This document shows positions 14,986 to 25,300 of a stretch of 44,327 nt of DNA, in pieces. Positions within the stretch are counted from its first letter, which is position 1; every line of letters starts with the position of its first letter. This stretch comes from Planctomycetota bacterium (lineage in GTDB: Bacteria; Planctomycetota; UBA8108; JACQVS01). A program made the position numbers and the translations under genes. Where the stretch lies: positions 1-44,327 of the forward strand of contig JANQLS010000074.1 in NCBI GenBank assembly GCA_028280485.1. Reading direction: 5' to 3'. The notes under the pieces are model-generated. The model searched no databases and was not told where the DNA came from. It saw only the letters and a program-made list of their open reading frames with translations.

Positions 14986-16068
14986 ATGTCAGTCCCCGAT
15001 ACCATGAAGGCTCAAGTCTTCTACGAACCAGAAAAGATGGAACTCGAAACCAAACCTGTCCCCGAGATCGGGCCTGAAGAGGTTTTGGTGAAAGTACACG
15101 CCACCGGAATTTGTGGCTCAGATGTAGCTTATTACTTTGGAAAAAGTTCTGTTGGAACTGAAAGTGGAAAAGGACCTCTCGTCCTCGGTCACGAACTTTC
15201 TGGAACTATCGTCAAGATGGGGGCCGTCGCCGAAGAAAAAGGTGGGTTCAGTATCGGTGACCCCGTGGTGGTCAATCCGGTTCAGTCGGACGTCAATTCT
15301 CCTTGGACGCAAAAAGGTAAGTCGAATGTCGACCTCGGCACCGTAGTCGGTGTTTCTGTCGATGGCGGTTTTGCTGAATACTGTGCTTCACACTGGTTTT
15401 GGACAGTTCCCGTTCCCAAGACTCTCGACTTAACCCTCGCTGCTTCAACCGAACCTTTAGCTTGCGGATTGTACGCCGTTCGAAACCTCAATATCGAAAA
15501 AGGTCAATTCGTAACGATCTTCGGCCCTGGCCCCATCGGTATCATGATGGTTCAAATGGCGAAGATTTACGGTGCCGGAAAAGTTTGCTTAGTCGGTACT
15601 CGGGATGAACGATTGAATGTCGGTAAGGAAGTTGGAGCCGACTTCGTGGTCAACACCAAAGATACAAGCTCTCCTAACTACGTTGAAGACTTAGCCGGAT
15701 TCATCATGGATAACAATGGTGGTGAATTGGCAGATCGTTCAATCGCTGCTACTAGCGCCCTTGCTGCCATCAATCAATCTGTTGCAACGGCTGGAAAATC
15801 TTCAACCATCGTTATCTTCGGATTACCCGGTGACGACGACGTCCACTCTTTCCCCGCGATGGAGTGTATGCTCAACGACAAAACCATTCGTTACTCTTGG
15901 TTAGCTCCTGACACTTGGCCCGAAGCGGTCGACTTAATCGCCACCGGTAAAGTCGTCGTTGAGCCCGTTCAAAGCTTCCACTTCGGCATCGACAATCTTT
16001 CTGAGTCGATCAGAAAGGTTCGCGATCGTGAAGATAACGCGATCAAGCCGATGATGATTAACGAGTAA
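14986..16068 (+). CDS. Medium-chain zinc alcohol/polyol dehydrogenase without the structural-zinc lobe
   Basis: This medium-chain dehydrogenase/reductase of 360 residues should oxidise an alcohol or sugar alcohol with NAD(P). The catalytic zinc site is visible as GICGSD (C43), GHE (68-70) and STEPLACG in the middle, and the Rossmann fold as IFGPGPIGIMMVQMAK. The four-Cys structural zinc loop normally found near residues 90-115 is missing; that segment reads NPVQSDVNSPWTQKGKSN. This occurs in some sorbitol-dehydrogenase-like proteins. The substrate is not known. A GGAG lies about 10 bases before the ATG, and a strong bidirectional terminator closes the gene. Confidence 0.87.
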   Translation: MSVPDTMKAQVFYEPEKMELETKPVPEIGPEEVLVKVHATGICGSDVAYYFGKSSVGTESGKGPLVLGHELSGTIVKMGAVAEEKGGFSIGDPVVVNPVQSDVNSPWTQKGKSNVDLGTVVGVSVDGGFAEYCASHWFWTVPVPKTLDLTLAASTEPLACGLYAVRNLNIEKGQFVTIFGPGPIGIMMVQMAKIYGAGKVCLVGTRDERLNVGKEVGADFVVNTKDTSSPNYVEDLAGFIMDNNGGELADRSIAATSALAAINQSVATAGKSSTIVIFGLPGDDDVHSFPAMECMLNDKTIRYSWLAPDTWPEAVDLIATGKVVVEPVQSFHFGIDNLSESIRKVRDREDNAIKPMMINE

Positions 16069-16096
16069 TCGAAATCGATTACATTCGATTTAAAAT

Positions 16097-16133
16097 AAAA
16101 AAAGCCTTCTGCATTCGCAGAAGGCTTTTTTTT
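16097..16133. terminator. Bidirectional terminator between convergent genes
   Basis: GCCTTCTGC (16104-16112) and GCAGAAGGC (16117-16125) enclose ATTC, with an A-run before and eight T after. It serves the dehydrogenase gene and the convergent ABC substrate-binding gene. Confidence 0.93.
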
Positions 16134-16155
16134 GTCTATTGAGCTAGAATCTCAA

Positions 16156-17091
16156 TCAATGTTCGAGATCGGCTTGTTCCATGATTTCAAAGGGTACGTG
16201 AATATTGAGTCTGTCGAGGGTGTCAGGGTTGATGATAACAGAGGGATTCTTGTCTAAAGACAAGGGGAAGTCTTTATCTTTGAGGCCAGTTAGAAGATGC
16301 TCTAAAACTTGCCGACCTAAACTCATCCCAAGTTTGAAATAGTCGGGTCTAAAACCGATGGCGACGCCCTTCTTTACTCCTTCACTATAAAAAGAGATCA
16401 CCGGTATTTTACCGGCGGCCTCGACTAAGCTCTTTGCTTTTTTGTTGAGCTTTTCATCGCTTCCCAAAAGAATCGCGTCGACAGAATCGCTTTCAGCTTT
16501 TTTAGCGATCTCTTTGGCTTCTTCGATGCCTTCTACGCGATGAATTTCAAGGTTGATGCCTTTTCCTTTCGTCAGAGATTTGGCCATCGATATATCAAAA
16601 ACACTTAATGAAGCATCTTTGGAAACGATCAAAGCGACCTTCTCAATTTTTTCGAGGATGGCTTCAAATATATCGAACTGGTACCCAGCAGTGGGAAGAC
16701 CAGAAACCCCGATAGGTTTTTTAGTTTTCGTGTGGATCGGGGGTGGGAATTTTAAGAACCGAGTAGCGATGAAGGTCTGAGGTGTAATCGAAGTGTTTTC
16801 AAGGATTTTTACTGCGGCATCATCGAGTAAGACGATGGCATCTTTACTTTGGTTCCATTCTTTGAGAATCTTTTTTAGCTCGTCCTCACTGACACCTTCT
16901 CTAATTTCGAGTCCAATGCCGGCGTAGTACCCACCGAGGATTTCTTTAAATCCTTTAAGAATCTTGGGGGCAACCTTAGAGGATCCTACCCACGCTAAGC
17001 CCACTTGATGGCTTTGCGCACTTGCCGAAGGGGGCAGTGAATAGAAGATTAAAAGCGTCATTAGGATGATCTTGGATATCGTAGATACCAC
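16156..17091 (-). CDS. ABC transporter substrate-binding protein (TrpX-like family), orphan
   Basis: A signal peptide (IILMTLLIFYSLPPSASA) precedes a two-lobed periplasmic binding protein. The pattern is that of the ABC_sub_bind family: VGLAWVG at the first strand, TFIATRFLKFPPPIHT and IGVSGLPTAGYQFD in the hinge region, ALIVSKDASLS, VDAILLGSDEKLN, PVISFYSEGVKKGVAIGFRPDY, and LGRQVLEHLLTG near the end. Family members bind tryptophan, tyrosine or unknown ligands and normally sit beside a permease and an ATPase. Neither is present here, so it may serve a distant transporter or act as a sensor domain. It is convergent with the dehydrogenase gene across a shared terminator. Confidence 0.82.
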   Translation of the reverse strand: MVSTISKIILMTLLIFYSLPPSASAQSHQVGLAWVGSSKVAPKILKGFKEILGGYYAGIGLEIREGVSEDELKKILKEWNQSKDAIVLLDDAAVKILENTSITPQTFIATRFLKFPPPIHTKTKKPIGVSGLPTAGYQFDIFEAILEKIEKVALIVSKDASLSVFDISMAKSLTKGKGINLEIHRVEGIEEAKEIAKKAESDSVDAILLGSDEKLNKKAKSLVEAAGKIPVISFYSEGVKKGVAIGFRPDYFKLGMSLGRQVLEHLLTGLKDKDFPLSLDKNPSVIINPDTLDRLNIHVPFEIMEQADLEH

Positions 17092-17583
17092 GATTGCATT
17101 CTCGCTTCCATCAAATGAGATGAACCCTCTCTCGGTAAACTCTCATCAATAGCGGTAATATAAAGTTATCGTCGAAGAAACGTGTCTTTCTTCACACAAT
17201 CCAAACCACCCTCTTAGGTGGTGGAGGGATCAAAACTTAAGGAAGTGAACAAAAACATTTTCGGACCTTGTGTATCAGTGACCCCATCTATTTGCTTTCC
17301 CACCATTTGCTCGGAGAACAGGCTCTCCCCAAAATCCTTGAATAACTGCTGAAACGATCCCACGCTAGATACGCTTAGTTGTGATTTCTTCTTAGGTTGT
17401 GAAGAAGGCTTTGGCCCATTTTAAAGACTCGAAAAGTCAGCTATTCCTTCAGATGTAGTTTTTTGTCAAGCCATGTTTTCGGGCTTGGAAGAGTGCTATG
17501 ATGTCATTCTGTATGTGTGAATAGTAGATCAGGTCTATTTGTACCTGAAGTTAAACTCTAGTGTGAATGAAGAGTGTCGACTC
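17092..17583. other. Intergenic region with a possible extended -10 promoter
   Basis: No gene was seen. TGCTATGAT (TATGAT at 17497-17502) fits an extended -10 box about 80 bases before the start of the haem/copper protein; the -35 is poor. CAAGCC/GGCTTG (17467-17487) just upstream is a 6-bp inverted repeat that could be an operator. Confidence 0.35.
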
Positions 17584-19152
17584 ATGTCGGAAACGATCAA
17601 AAAACAGCTTAAGTCCATCGTGGTTGCGTTAGCAGTGGTCTCTTATTTCTTCTGCGGTCAAGCCACCGCCGATGAGAAAGCTAAAGAAGCTAAGACGGAA
17701 GAAAAGAAAATTGAAAACCTTCCCGAAAAAGTGACTTACCACGAGCATATCGCTCCCATCATTTACAAGTCGTGCACCTCTTGCCATCGACCGAATCAAG
17801 TCGCACCGTTTTCTTTGAGAAATTTTGAAGAAGTTAAAAAGCGTGGTCGATTGATCCGTCGAGTTACAAAAAAGAAATTTATGCCCCCTTGGCATCCCGT
17901 TAAGGGTCACGGAGATTTCGTTGGGGATCGCAGTTTAACGGATCGCCAGATCGAATTGATTTCTAAGTGGGTCAAGAGCGACATGCCTGAGGGAGACCCT
18001 AAGAAGGCTCCGAAGATGCCAACATTTACGGCAGACTGGTACTTGGGCAAACCGGATCTCGTCGTCAGTATGGAAAAACCTTACGAAGTGTACGCCTCGG
18101 GTCCCGATATCTACCGTAACTTTGTCATTCCATTGGATATCAAAGAAGATCGTTGGGTGACAGCGATTGAAATTCGGCCCTCCGCTCGATCGGTTGTTCA
18201 TCATTGCCTGTTCTATTATGACGATGATGGCTACGCCCGAAGAATGGACGGTAGAAACGGTACGGTGGGTTTCAGTCGCATGAGGCTCTCTTCATCGAAA
18301 AGCCTCGGTGGATGGGCCGTGGGCGGTATGCCTTATCACCTACCAATGGGTTTAGGGTATCCTCTACCTAAAGGATCAGACCTAATTCTCTCTACACACT
18401 TTCATCCTTCTGGAAAGGTTGAAAAGGAAAAAACGACCGTCGCAATTTACTTCGCCAAAGAAAAACCCAAGCAACGCTTCATGGGTTTTCAAACTCCCGC
18501 TCAGTACGGAGTTTTCTCAGGAATCAGCATTCCTGCCGGAGAGAATAAATTTCAAATTCAGGGTTCGTTCACCGTTCCTGTTGATACCAAATTGGTTCTC
18601 GTATCAGCCCACGCTCATTACTTAGGAAAGTCGATGGATTCTTGGGCGACCCTTCCCGGGGGCAAGAAGATGCCCTTATTCCGCATCGACAATTGGGATT
18701 TCAATTGGCAAAGCGACTACAACTACAAAAAGCCGGTCTTGCTTCCTGCTGGAACAGTTGTGAGTTCGATCATCACGTACGATAATTCAAAAGAGAATCC
18801 CAGTAACCCTTACGATCCTCCCCGAAGAGTTCGTTGGGGATTGCAATCTACCGATGAAATGGGCAGTGTCATCTTTGGTTGCGTAGCCGCCGATGAGAAA
18901 GACATGAACGAGCTTCGCGATGCGATTCGAAGCCACCGTCGAGGACGAACTTCCGAAGGAAGAGGTGGCGTTGTCGGTAATGGAAAATCTTCTTCAAGAA
19001 GTGGGGGGGGACTCTTAGGTCGCCTGAAAAGGTTGGATAAGAATAAAGACGGCAAGATAACTCGCGATGAAGTTCCCGGAGCCTTTTTAAAGTATTTCGA
19101 CCGTCTCGACAAAAACAAAGATGGGGTCATCAACGAAGAGGATCGCCGTTGA
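17584..19152 (+). CDS. Exported haem c / copper type II monooxygenase-like protein with C-terminal EF-hands
   Basis: I start at ATG 17584 (MSETIKKQLKS), which has GAAGAG upstream and gives a clean signal peptide (IVVALAVVSYFFCGQATA); the frame is open to 17539. One cytochrome c haem site (CTSCH, about 64-68) is followed by PPWHPVKGHG, then a domain like the copper type II, ascorbate-dependent monooxygenases. That domain shows VVHHCLFYY, STHFHPSGK and SAHAHYLGKSM, the histidine pairs expected for two copper sites. Two EF-hand loops (DKNKDGKITRDE and DKNKDGVINEED) end the protein after a Gly/Ser/Arg linker. It probably works in the periplasm as a redox enzyme; the substrate is unknown. The redoxin gene begins one base after the stop, so they are surely co-transcribed. 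Confidence 0.85.
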   Translation: MSETIKKQLKSIVVALAVVSYFFCGQATADEKAKEAKTEEKKIENLPEKVTYHEHIAPIIYKSCTSCHRPNQVAPFSLRNFEEVKKRGRLIRRVTKKKFMPPWHPVKGHGDFVGDRSLTDRQIELISKWVKSDMPEGDPKKAPKMPTFTADWYLGKPDLVVSMEKPYEVYASGPDIYRNFVIPLDIKEDRWVTAIEIRPSARSVVHHCLFYYDDDGYARRMDGRNGTVGFSRMRLSSSKSLGGWAVGGMPYHLPMGLGYPLPKGSDLILSTHFHPSGKVEKEKTTVAIYFAKEKPKQRFMGFQTPAQYGVFSGISIPAGENKFQIQGSFTVPVDTKLVLVSAHAHYLGKSMDSWATLPGGKKMPLFRIDNWDFNWQSDYNYKKPVLLPAGTVVSSIITYDNSKENPSNPYDPPRRVRWGLQSTDEMGSVIFGCVAADEKDMNELRDAIRSHRRGRTSEGRGGVVGNGKSSSRSGGGLLGRLKRLDKNKDGKITRDEVPGAFLKYFDRLDKNKDGVINEEDRR

Positions 19153-19153
19153 G

Positions 19154-19792
19154 ATGTTGAGATTAGATCTTATAGCAGGCGGATTTTATCTTTTTCTCTG
19201 TTTGTTGGTATCCTCTTGTCATCGGCATGAAGAACTGGCTTCATATGAAGAGTATGTGGAGGAAAAGCAAAGGACAGAAAAATCAGCCCTGACTTACACT
19301 GCCATCGATGGAAGTGTGGTTCAGCCCTTAGTCTTTAAAAAAGGCGTTAAAGCAAAGGTCTTCATTTTCTCGACGGTCGATTGCCCGGTTGCGAATGGTT
19401 ATTCGCCCGAGATTTCTCGACTTGCAAAAGTTTATAAGGATCGTGGAGTGAGTTTTCATCTCATTCATGTCGACCCTGATACCGATCTCGCTAAAGCCAA
19501 GAAGCACGCTCAAGAGTACAGCTTAGCATTACCAGTTCTTCTAGATCCTAAACATGAACTCGTGGCGTTTAGTAAAGCTGAAATTACACCCGAAGCGGTG
19601 GTCGTTACCCCTGACAAAAAAATCCCTTATCGAGGTCGCATCGATAATCTTTATGCTGATTATGGTAAAAAGAGAAGGCAAGTTACAGTGAAGGATCTGG
19701 AACTTGCTCTTGAGGCTGTTTTAAAAGGGGAGCCGGTGGCCGTTTCGAGAACCGAAGTCATCGGCTGTATCATCGCTGATTTTAAAAAGTAA
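19154..19792 (+). CDS. Redoxin (AhpC/TSA-like thioredoxin-fold) lipoprotein
   Basis: ATG 19154 is preferred: it follows the TGA of the previous gene by one base, has GAGGA upstream, and starts a lipoprotein signal (LDLIAGGFYLFLCLLV, then SSC). The mature part is a thioredoxin fold with KAKVFIFSTVDCPVANGYSPEI. The single Cys in DCPVAN replaces the usual CxxC, as in the redoxin domains of many planctomycete proteins. VSFHLIHVDPD and EAVVVTPDKKIPYRGRID continue the fold. Similar redoxin and copper/haem domains occur together, sometimes fused, in this phylum as I recall. Here they are split into two genes, suggesting that the redoxin passes electrons to, or protects, the upstream enzyme. Confidence 0.82.
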   Translation: MLRLDLIAGGFYLFLCLLVSSCHRHEELASYEEYVEEKQRTEKSALTYTAIDGSVVQPLVFKKGVKAKVFIFSTVDCPVANGYSPEISRLAKVYKDRGVSFHLIHVDPDTDLAKAKKHAQEYSLALPVLLDPKHELVAFSKAEITPEAVVVTPDKKIPYRGRIDNLYADYGKKRRQVTVKDLELALEAVLKGEPVAVSRTEVIGCIIADFKK

Positions 19793-19841
19793 TTTAGAGG
19801 TGTATGAATTTGCAGCTTTTTACTGATTGTACTGGAGAGAG

Positions 19842-20600
19842 GTGTTGAATCTCGATCATCAGCGATCCCACGAGCCTTCTTATTGGAAGCAGCTCAAGCA
19901 AGCCCAGGCATTAGCTAAGAAGGAAGCTCATGTTTGGAAGGTCGAGCTACTTCGTCCTGAGAGTGAAATTGCCTCCTTACGCTCTCTTTTATCTGCCGAT
20001 GAAATTGAAAGGGCAGATCGATTCCGTTTTGATAAGCACCGCAATCGTTACACCGTGGGTAGAGCGATCCTCAGGCAGTTAGTCGGAGAATACTTAGAAC
20101 GACATCCAAAAGAAATCCAATTCACCTACAATGAACAGGGCAAACCGTTTTTAAAAGAAGAGACATCGTTAGCTTTTAATCTTTCAAACACACAAGATCT
20201 GGCGGTCGTTGCATTCACGTCTGAAGGGCGAGTGGGAATCGATGTGGAATACCGCCGGAAGGAAGTTGAGGAATTAGAACTCGTCGAACGTTTTTTCTCT
20301 AAGGCAGAAGTGGAGCGATTTTTAAAAATCCCTTCGGAGCAACAAAGGGAAATCTTTTTTACGATTTGGACTCGAAAAGAAGCTTATTTAAAAGCCCTTG
20401 GTGGAGGTCTAAGTATTCCATTAGGCTCGTTTGACGTCGAGTTTGATCCTGCCGAAGAACCGAAGATTCTTCGAGCCAACGACGACGATCGAGAAGCCGA
20501 GCGGTGGACGCTAATCAACCTCGAACCGGCTGAAGATTACGCTGGGGCTTTGTTACTTGAAGGTAAGGATTGGTCGATTCGGCAGTTTGAGCGTCGTTAA
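19842..20600 (+). CDS. 4'-phosphopantetheinyl transferase (Sfp/HetI type)
   Basis: The enzyme transfers the phosphopantetheine arm of CoA to a carrier protein. The family motifs are present: NEQGKPFL and LAFNLSNTQDLAVVAF, then VGIDVEYRR with the magnesium-binding Asp, and FFTIWTRKEAYLKALGGGLSIPL with the second acidic residue and catalytic Lys. The length (about 250 residues) is that of the Sfp class, which modifies polyketide, peptide or broad carrier proteins, not only fatty-acid ACP. No such synthase lies in the window. The start is uncertain: no ATG is available. GTG 19842 or TTG 19845 follow GGAGAGAG at 19834-19841; a TTG at 19827 is possible but has no such site. It follows the redoxin gene by about 50 bases, perhaps in the same transcript. 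Confidence 0.85.
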   Translation: MLNLDHQRSHEPSYWKQLKQAQALAKKEAHVWKVELLRPESEIASLRSLLSADEIERADRFRFDKHRNRYTVGRAILRQLVGEYLERHPKEIQFTYNEQGKPFLKEETSLAFNLSNTQDLAVVAFTSEGRVGIDVEYRRKEVEELELVERFFSKAEVERFLKIPSEQQREIFFTIWTRKEAYLKALGGGLSIPLGSFDVEFDPAEEPKILRANDDDREAERWTLINLEPAEDYAGALLLEGKDWSIRQFERR

Positions 20601-20640
20601 GTTGTTAAAATCATCAACAGCCTGGAATAGTTTTGGTTGA

Positions 20641-20777
20641 TCCCTCGCTAAAGCTTCGGGCTTGAGGGGCGTGAGCTTCCTTAAATTCAATTACTATATT
20701 AGGATCATTGCTTAATCTATTTACAAATTATTAATGAAATCATCAACCTCCCAAGCCCGAAGCTTTAGCGAGGGATA
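20641..20777. repeat. Paired inverted REP-like repeat (AAGCTTTAGCG subtype)
   Basis: The left arm (20641-20665) contains CCCTCGCTAAAGCTTCGGGC; the right arm (20750-20774) is its exact reverse complement. The CCCTCGC ends point outward, opposite to the elements at 12.5, 42.0 and 44.1 kb. It lies between two convergent genes. Confidence 0.75.
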
Positions 20778-20796
20778 ATATTTACCTGCTTTCTAA

Positions 20797-22281
20797 TCAC
20801 GCGATTAGCTCATCGATAACCGAAGCACTTTGCGGCCCCGTCAATCGCTGATCTAATCCACCGTAGAAGTAGGTGAGTCTCTCGTGATCTAAGCCCATCG
20901 CATGAAGAATCGTTGCGTGGAGATCACGAATGTGTCGACGACCAATAACAGCTTCGTGACCGATCTCATCCGTCTCGCCGTAACTGAAGCCTTTTTTGAT
21001 GTCGCCTCCAGCAAGGAAGTAACTGAACCCTTTTGGATTGTGATCTCGACCACCTTTGTTTTGGGATACGGGCTGTCGCCCGAATTCGCCTCCCCACACG
21101 ACGAGGGTTTCATCCAAGAGTCCTCTTTGTTTTAGATCGGTTAATAATGCCGATATAGGCTTATCAATCTCTGGGCAGTGGATGGCTAAGTTTTCTTCTA
21201 CGCCGAAGTGAGCATCCCAATTTTGTTGTTGGTGACCTCCACCGTGATAGATTTGTACAAAGCGAACCCCTCGTTCGATCAATCTTCTCGCTACTAAACA
21301 TTGACGAGCAAATGGACCGGGCCCAACCGAGAGTTTGTGTTTTCCTTTAGGGTCAAAGACACCGTATTGTTCCAAAGTTTTCGGGTTTTCGCTGGATAGG
21401 TCTAAGGCTTCGGGAGCCTCTGATTGAAGTTGATATGCTAATTCGTAACTAGCGATTCGAGCGGAGAGATCGGAATAACCAGGGCGAGTAGCCAGGTGTT
21501 CTTGGTTGAGGGCGTTGATCGTATCGATGCGATCTTTTTGCATCGAACGAGTGAGATTTAGAGGTGAATTTAAATTGAGAATGGGCTGACCGGTTGAACG
21601 TAGAACGGTTCCTTGATAGGCCGCGGGCATGTAGCCACTTCCCCAGTTTGCTGCGCCAGGAATAGGGCCGCCTCGGGGATCTAACATCAGAACGTAACCG
21701 GGTAGGTTTTCATTCAAGCTACCTAAGCCATATGAAACCCAAGAGCCGAGTGAGGGATGACCTTGAATGATCCTTCCACAGTTCATCTGAAGATTCGCTG
21801 ACCCGTGAGCAAAGGAATCTTGATAGAGGCTTTTGACGACGGTGAGCTCATCCATATGCTGGGATAAATGGGGGAACGCATCGGAACACCAAAGACCGGA
21901 CTCACCGTGCTGTTTAAATTTTCTTTTTGAGCCTAAGAGTTTTTGCTTCTGGATCGAACCCCGACGAATTTCGATGTCGACCGTTTTTCCATCGAGTCTT
22001 TGAAGTTCGGGCTTGTAATCGAAGAGATCCATTTGTGATGGACCCCCGTACATGTAGAGGAAGATGCAGCGTTTGGCTTTTGCCTTGAAGTGCGCAGGTC
22101 GAGGAGCGAGTGGATTGAGGCGTTGACTCGCCGTTTTTTCGGCACCATGAGCTGAATTGAAAAATCCATCATCTGTTAACAGAGAAGAGAGAGCTAAGCC
22201 GGCGAAGCCCGCACCCATCTCCCAAAGAAATTCTCTTCGCGTGCCCGTACAACCGGAATGATGATTCGAAGCTTGGTTCAT
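20797..22281 (-). CDS. DUF1501 protein with Tat signal (sulfatase-like fold)
   Basis: The N-terminus has a twin-arginine signal (TRREFLWEMGAGFAGLALS), so the protein should be exported folded. The body matches the DUF1501 family, distantly related to alkaline phosphatase and sulfatases: RCIFLYMYGGPSQMDLFDYKP at the start of the domain, CSDAFPHLSQHMDELTVV, SLGSWVSYGLG, FVQIYHGGGHQQQNWDAH, LVVWGGEFGRQP and GRDHNPKGFSYFLAGG. At 494 residues it is full length. DUF1501 genes almost always pair with PSCyt/DUF1549-DUF1553 genes in planctomycetes, and here one lies 60 bases upstream on the same strand, so the two form an operon. The reaction is not established. Confidence 0.92.
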   Translation of the reverse strand: MNQASNHHSGCTGTRREFLWEMGAGFAGLALSSLLTDDGFFNSAHGAEKTASQRLNPLAPRPAHFKAKAKRCIFLYMYGGPSQMDLFDYKPELQRLDGKTVDIEIRRGSIQKQKLLGSKRKFKQHGESGLWCSDAFPHLSQHMDELTVVKSLYQDSFAHGSANLQMNCGRIIQGHPSLGSWVSYGLGSLNENLPGYVLMLDPRGGPIPGAANWGSGYMPAAYQGTVLRSTGQPILNLNSPLNLTRSMQKDRIDTINALNQEHLATRPGYSDLSARIASYELAYQLQSEAPEALDLSSENPKTLEQYGVFDPKGKHKLSVGPGPFARQCLVARRLIERGVRFVQIYHGGGHQQQNWDAHFGVEENLAIHCPEIDKPISALLTDLKQRGLLDETLVVWGGEFGRQPVSQNKGGRDHNPKGFSYFLAGGDIKKGFSYGETDEIGHEAVIGRRHIRDLHATILHAMGLDHERLTYFYGGLDQRLTGPQSASVIDELIA

Positions 22282-22341
22282 GGTTTTTTCCGTACGATCG
22301 TTAAGTGGTGATCGTGTTCAAGATTCTTCAATTACTTGAAA

Positions 22342-25300
22342 TCAGTCTATATAGATAAACTCATTGAGGTTAAGGATCAAGAGGCAAAGAGCTTTCAAAG
22401 CTTCATCGGGAGCATCTTTTTCGTATTGCTGTCGAGCTTGTTGATCGACTTGAATGAGATCGCTCGTCCATTGATCTGTCTTTATAATCGCTTTTTCTAA
22501 CTTAGTGTAAGAACCCCAGGCTTTGACTCCGAATCGACCGGGTCCCTTTATCGGATTCGGGTCTTGAGTCTTGATGGTCAATTGGTTGTCACTATTGAGA
22601 ACAAGTTCTATATCGCCTTCTTTGATTTTAGAACGAATCTCTACCCACCGACCACGTAAGTTTTGATTTACGATTTGGGCTAGCATTTGAGTGCCGTTAT
22701 CGACTCGGAGCAACGTGACGGTTTTCCGTTCAGGATCAAATTGAAGTTCATACCCTTTGAGACGGTCGCCTTCAGCAGTTCCCTTTAAGATCAGGCCTAC
22801 TAACTCTGAATTCTCTGAAATCTTTAAGCGAGTCGTTATGCTGCCGCTGGTGTAAGTGAGGCCCTGGAAGAGTCCGAATGGAGTTTGGGCTTCTTTCACC
22901 CACTGGATGGAATCACCCTTATCTTCCCAAACCCCTCGATAGAACTTCCATTGATATCGAGGACCCTCTAGGAATTCATTTTGAGGAATTTGATTCTTAT
23001 AGCCGTCAAATAGTGCCTTTGGAACTAACGGATTAAAGGTGAGGTTGGGAATGATTTTAGATTGTGCTTCTCGTTGCCGCTTGAGGAAATTTGTTGCGAT
23101 TATAAGTTCTCTTGAAGAAGCCTTTCTGGAAATTGCGATTTGAAATGCTCTTTGGATAAGAGCATTTTCAGTTTTATGTTTTTCTTGATTCAAGCGTTGA
23201 GCGAAAAGTTCAGCTTGTTTCTTCAAGAAGTTGCTATTTAAAAGCATAAGAGCTTGAGGAGCGACAGTCGTCGTGGGGCGCGCGCCAATCGGTTGACTCG
23301 TATTGACGTAATCAAAGCTTTCAAGTAAGGGCACACCCATCGTTCGCTTGATAAAGATATAGGCGGATCGTCGACGTTGTTGGTTTCCCTTGGGATATTC
23401 CCAGCCTCGGCCGGGTCGGGAGCCGCCTGCGATGACTTCACGGCTGAGCTTTGGAAAGAATCCTCTTCCTCCAAACGAATGATCGATCACATCGCTGACT
23501 TGGAGAATAGAGTCTCGAATGGCTTCAGCTTCTAGACGCTTTAAATTTTGCCTCCAGAAAAGATCGTTTCCTGGATCTTTGGCGAGTGCCGTGGGCTGTT
23601 GGGCCTGACTTGAAAGTTGGTAGGTGCTCGAAAGAAGGATCGTCTTAATCGTTGACTTGATGCTCCAATCCTTTTCGATGAAATCTTTTGCTAACCAGTC
23701 GAGGACTTGAGGGTGAGTTGGAGCTAAGCCAGCTCTGCCAAAATCATTGGGTGTTTGAGAGAGGCCTCTTCCCAAGAGATGTTGCCAAAGCCGATTCACC
23801 ATAACCCTTGCGGTGAGGGGATGGTTCGGGTGGGTCATCCATTGAGTTAGCAGGAGGCGTCTTCCACTTGAAGTTTTCGATGGGCTTGTGTTTTTAGGTT
23901 GTGCTAATGAGATGAAGCTTTGGCCTTGAGCATCAAGGACTTCGGGAAAGCCGGGATGCACCTCCGCCTCTTTATTATGGGCGTTTCCACGAGTGAGAAC
24001 GTGAGTTGTAGGGGCCTTTGGCCCCGATTCTGTGATGGCGAGTCCCCATTCGAATGGAGGTTGTTGCTTCTCTAAGTTTTTGATTTTGTTTTCGAGTTCT
24101 TTCCTCTTCCCCTCGTTCTTTTTGTCTTTGGGAAGGGAAGCGAGTTCTGCTTTGAACTTCTCGATTTGGGATCGGTGACCTTTTTGCCATCGAGCAAGTT
24201 GAGAGGGCTCGGCCAAAGGAACGTAGGTGGGGGAGCCTAATTGATAACGGGGTCGGTCATAAGGGCGAATGTTGTGGAAGAACGAGAGAAACTTGTAGTA
24301 CTCCGCTTGGGAAATCGGGTCGTACATGTGGCGATGACAGCGCGCGCAGCCTAGGGTGAGGCCTAAAAAGGCTGAGCTGGTGGTTCGAATGATGTCGTCG
24401 AGTTCATCGTAGCGGGCGTTGAGTTTGTCGTCGGGTTCATCATCCCAGACATTTAACCGATAGAATCCCGTTGCGACCAGAGAGTCAGGGGTGACGTTTT
24501 CGATTTCGTCTCCCGCCAGTTGTTCTTTAAGAAATTGATCGTAGGGTTTGTTCTGGTTAAACGAATTAATGACGTAATCTCGGTATCTCCACGCTAAGGG
24601 CTTTTCATCATCACGTTCGTAACCGTTGGTTTGAGCGTAGCGGACGACGTCGAGCCAGTGGCGTCCCCAACGAACTCCAAATTGGGGGCGAGCGAGGAGG
24701 TCATCGATACGTTGGGAGTAAGCGGTCGGCGAAGGATCTTTCAAAAAAGAGTCCACTTCTTCCTGGGTGGGGGGGAGGCCCGTGAGGTCGAAATGGAGTC
24801 GACGGATGAGCTCACGCGGACTCGCTTTTGGGTTTGGCTTTAATCCCTGATCTTCCAGTTTTCTTAATACATAGGCATCAAAGGGTTGTTGGATCCAAGT
24901 GGAATTTGTTGTCTCGGGAAGGGGAGATTTTTTAATAACGCGGAAGGCCCAATAATCTCGATCTTCTTCAGTGACTTTAAAGGCAGTGTCTTCTAAGTCG
25001 ACCTCAGGATGGTCCGATTTCGGCCACGGAGCCCCAGCTTGAATCCACTGTCCGATCGCCTGAATCTTTCGATTCGAAAGCTTCTTCTTGGGTGGCATCT
25101 CAAGGTCTTCATGGCGAATGGCTTGATAGAGCAAGCTGGCCTTAGCGTTTCCGGGAACGATTGCAGGGCCACTTTCACCCCCTTTCAAAATCGCTTCTCG
25201 GGAGTCGAGTCGAAGCCCCCCTTTTTGCTTTTTAGACCCATGGCAACTCTGGCAGCTCTCAGCCAAAACCGGTCTCACTTTGAGCTCAAAATGCTCAATC

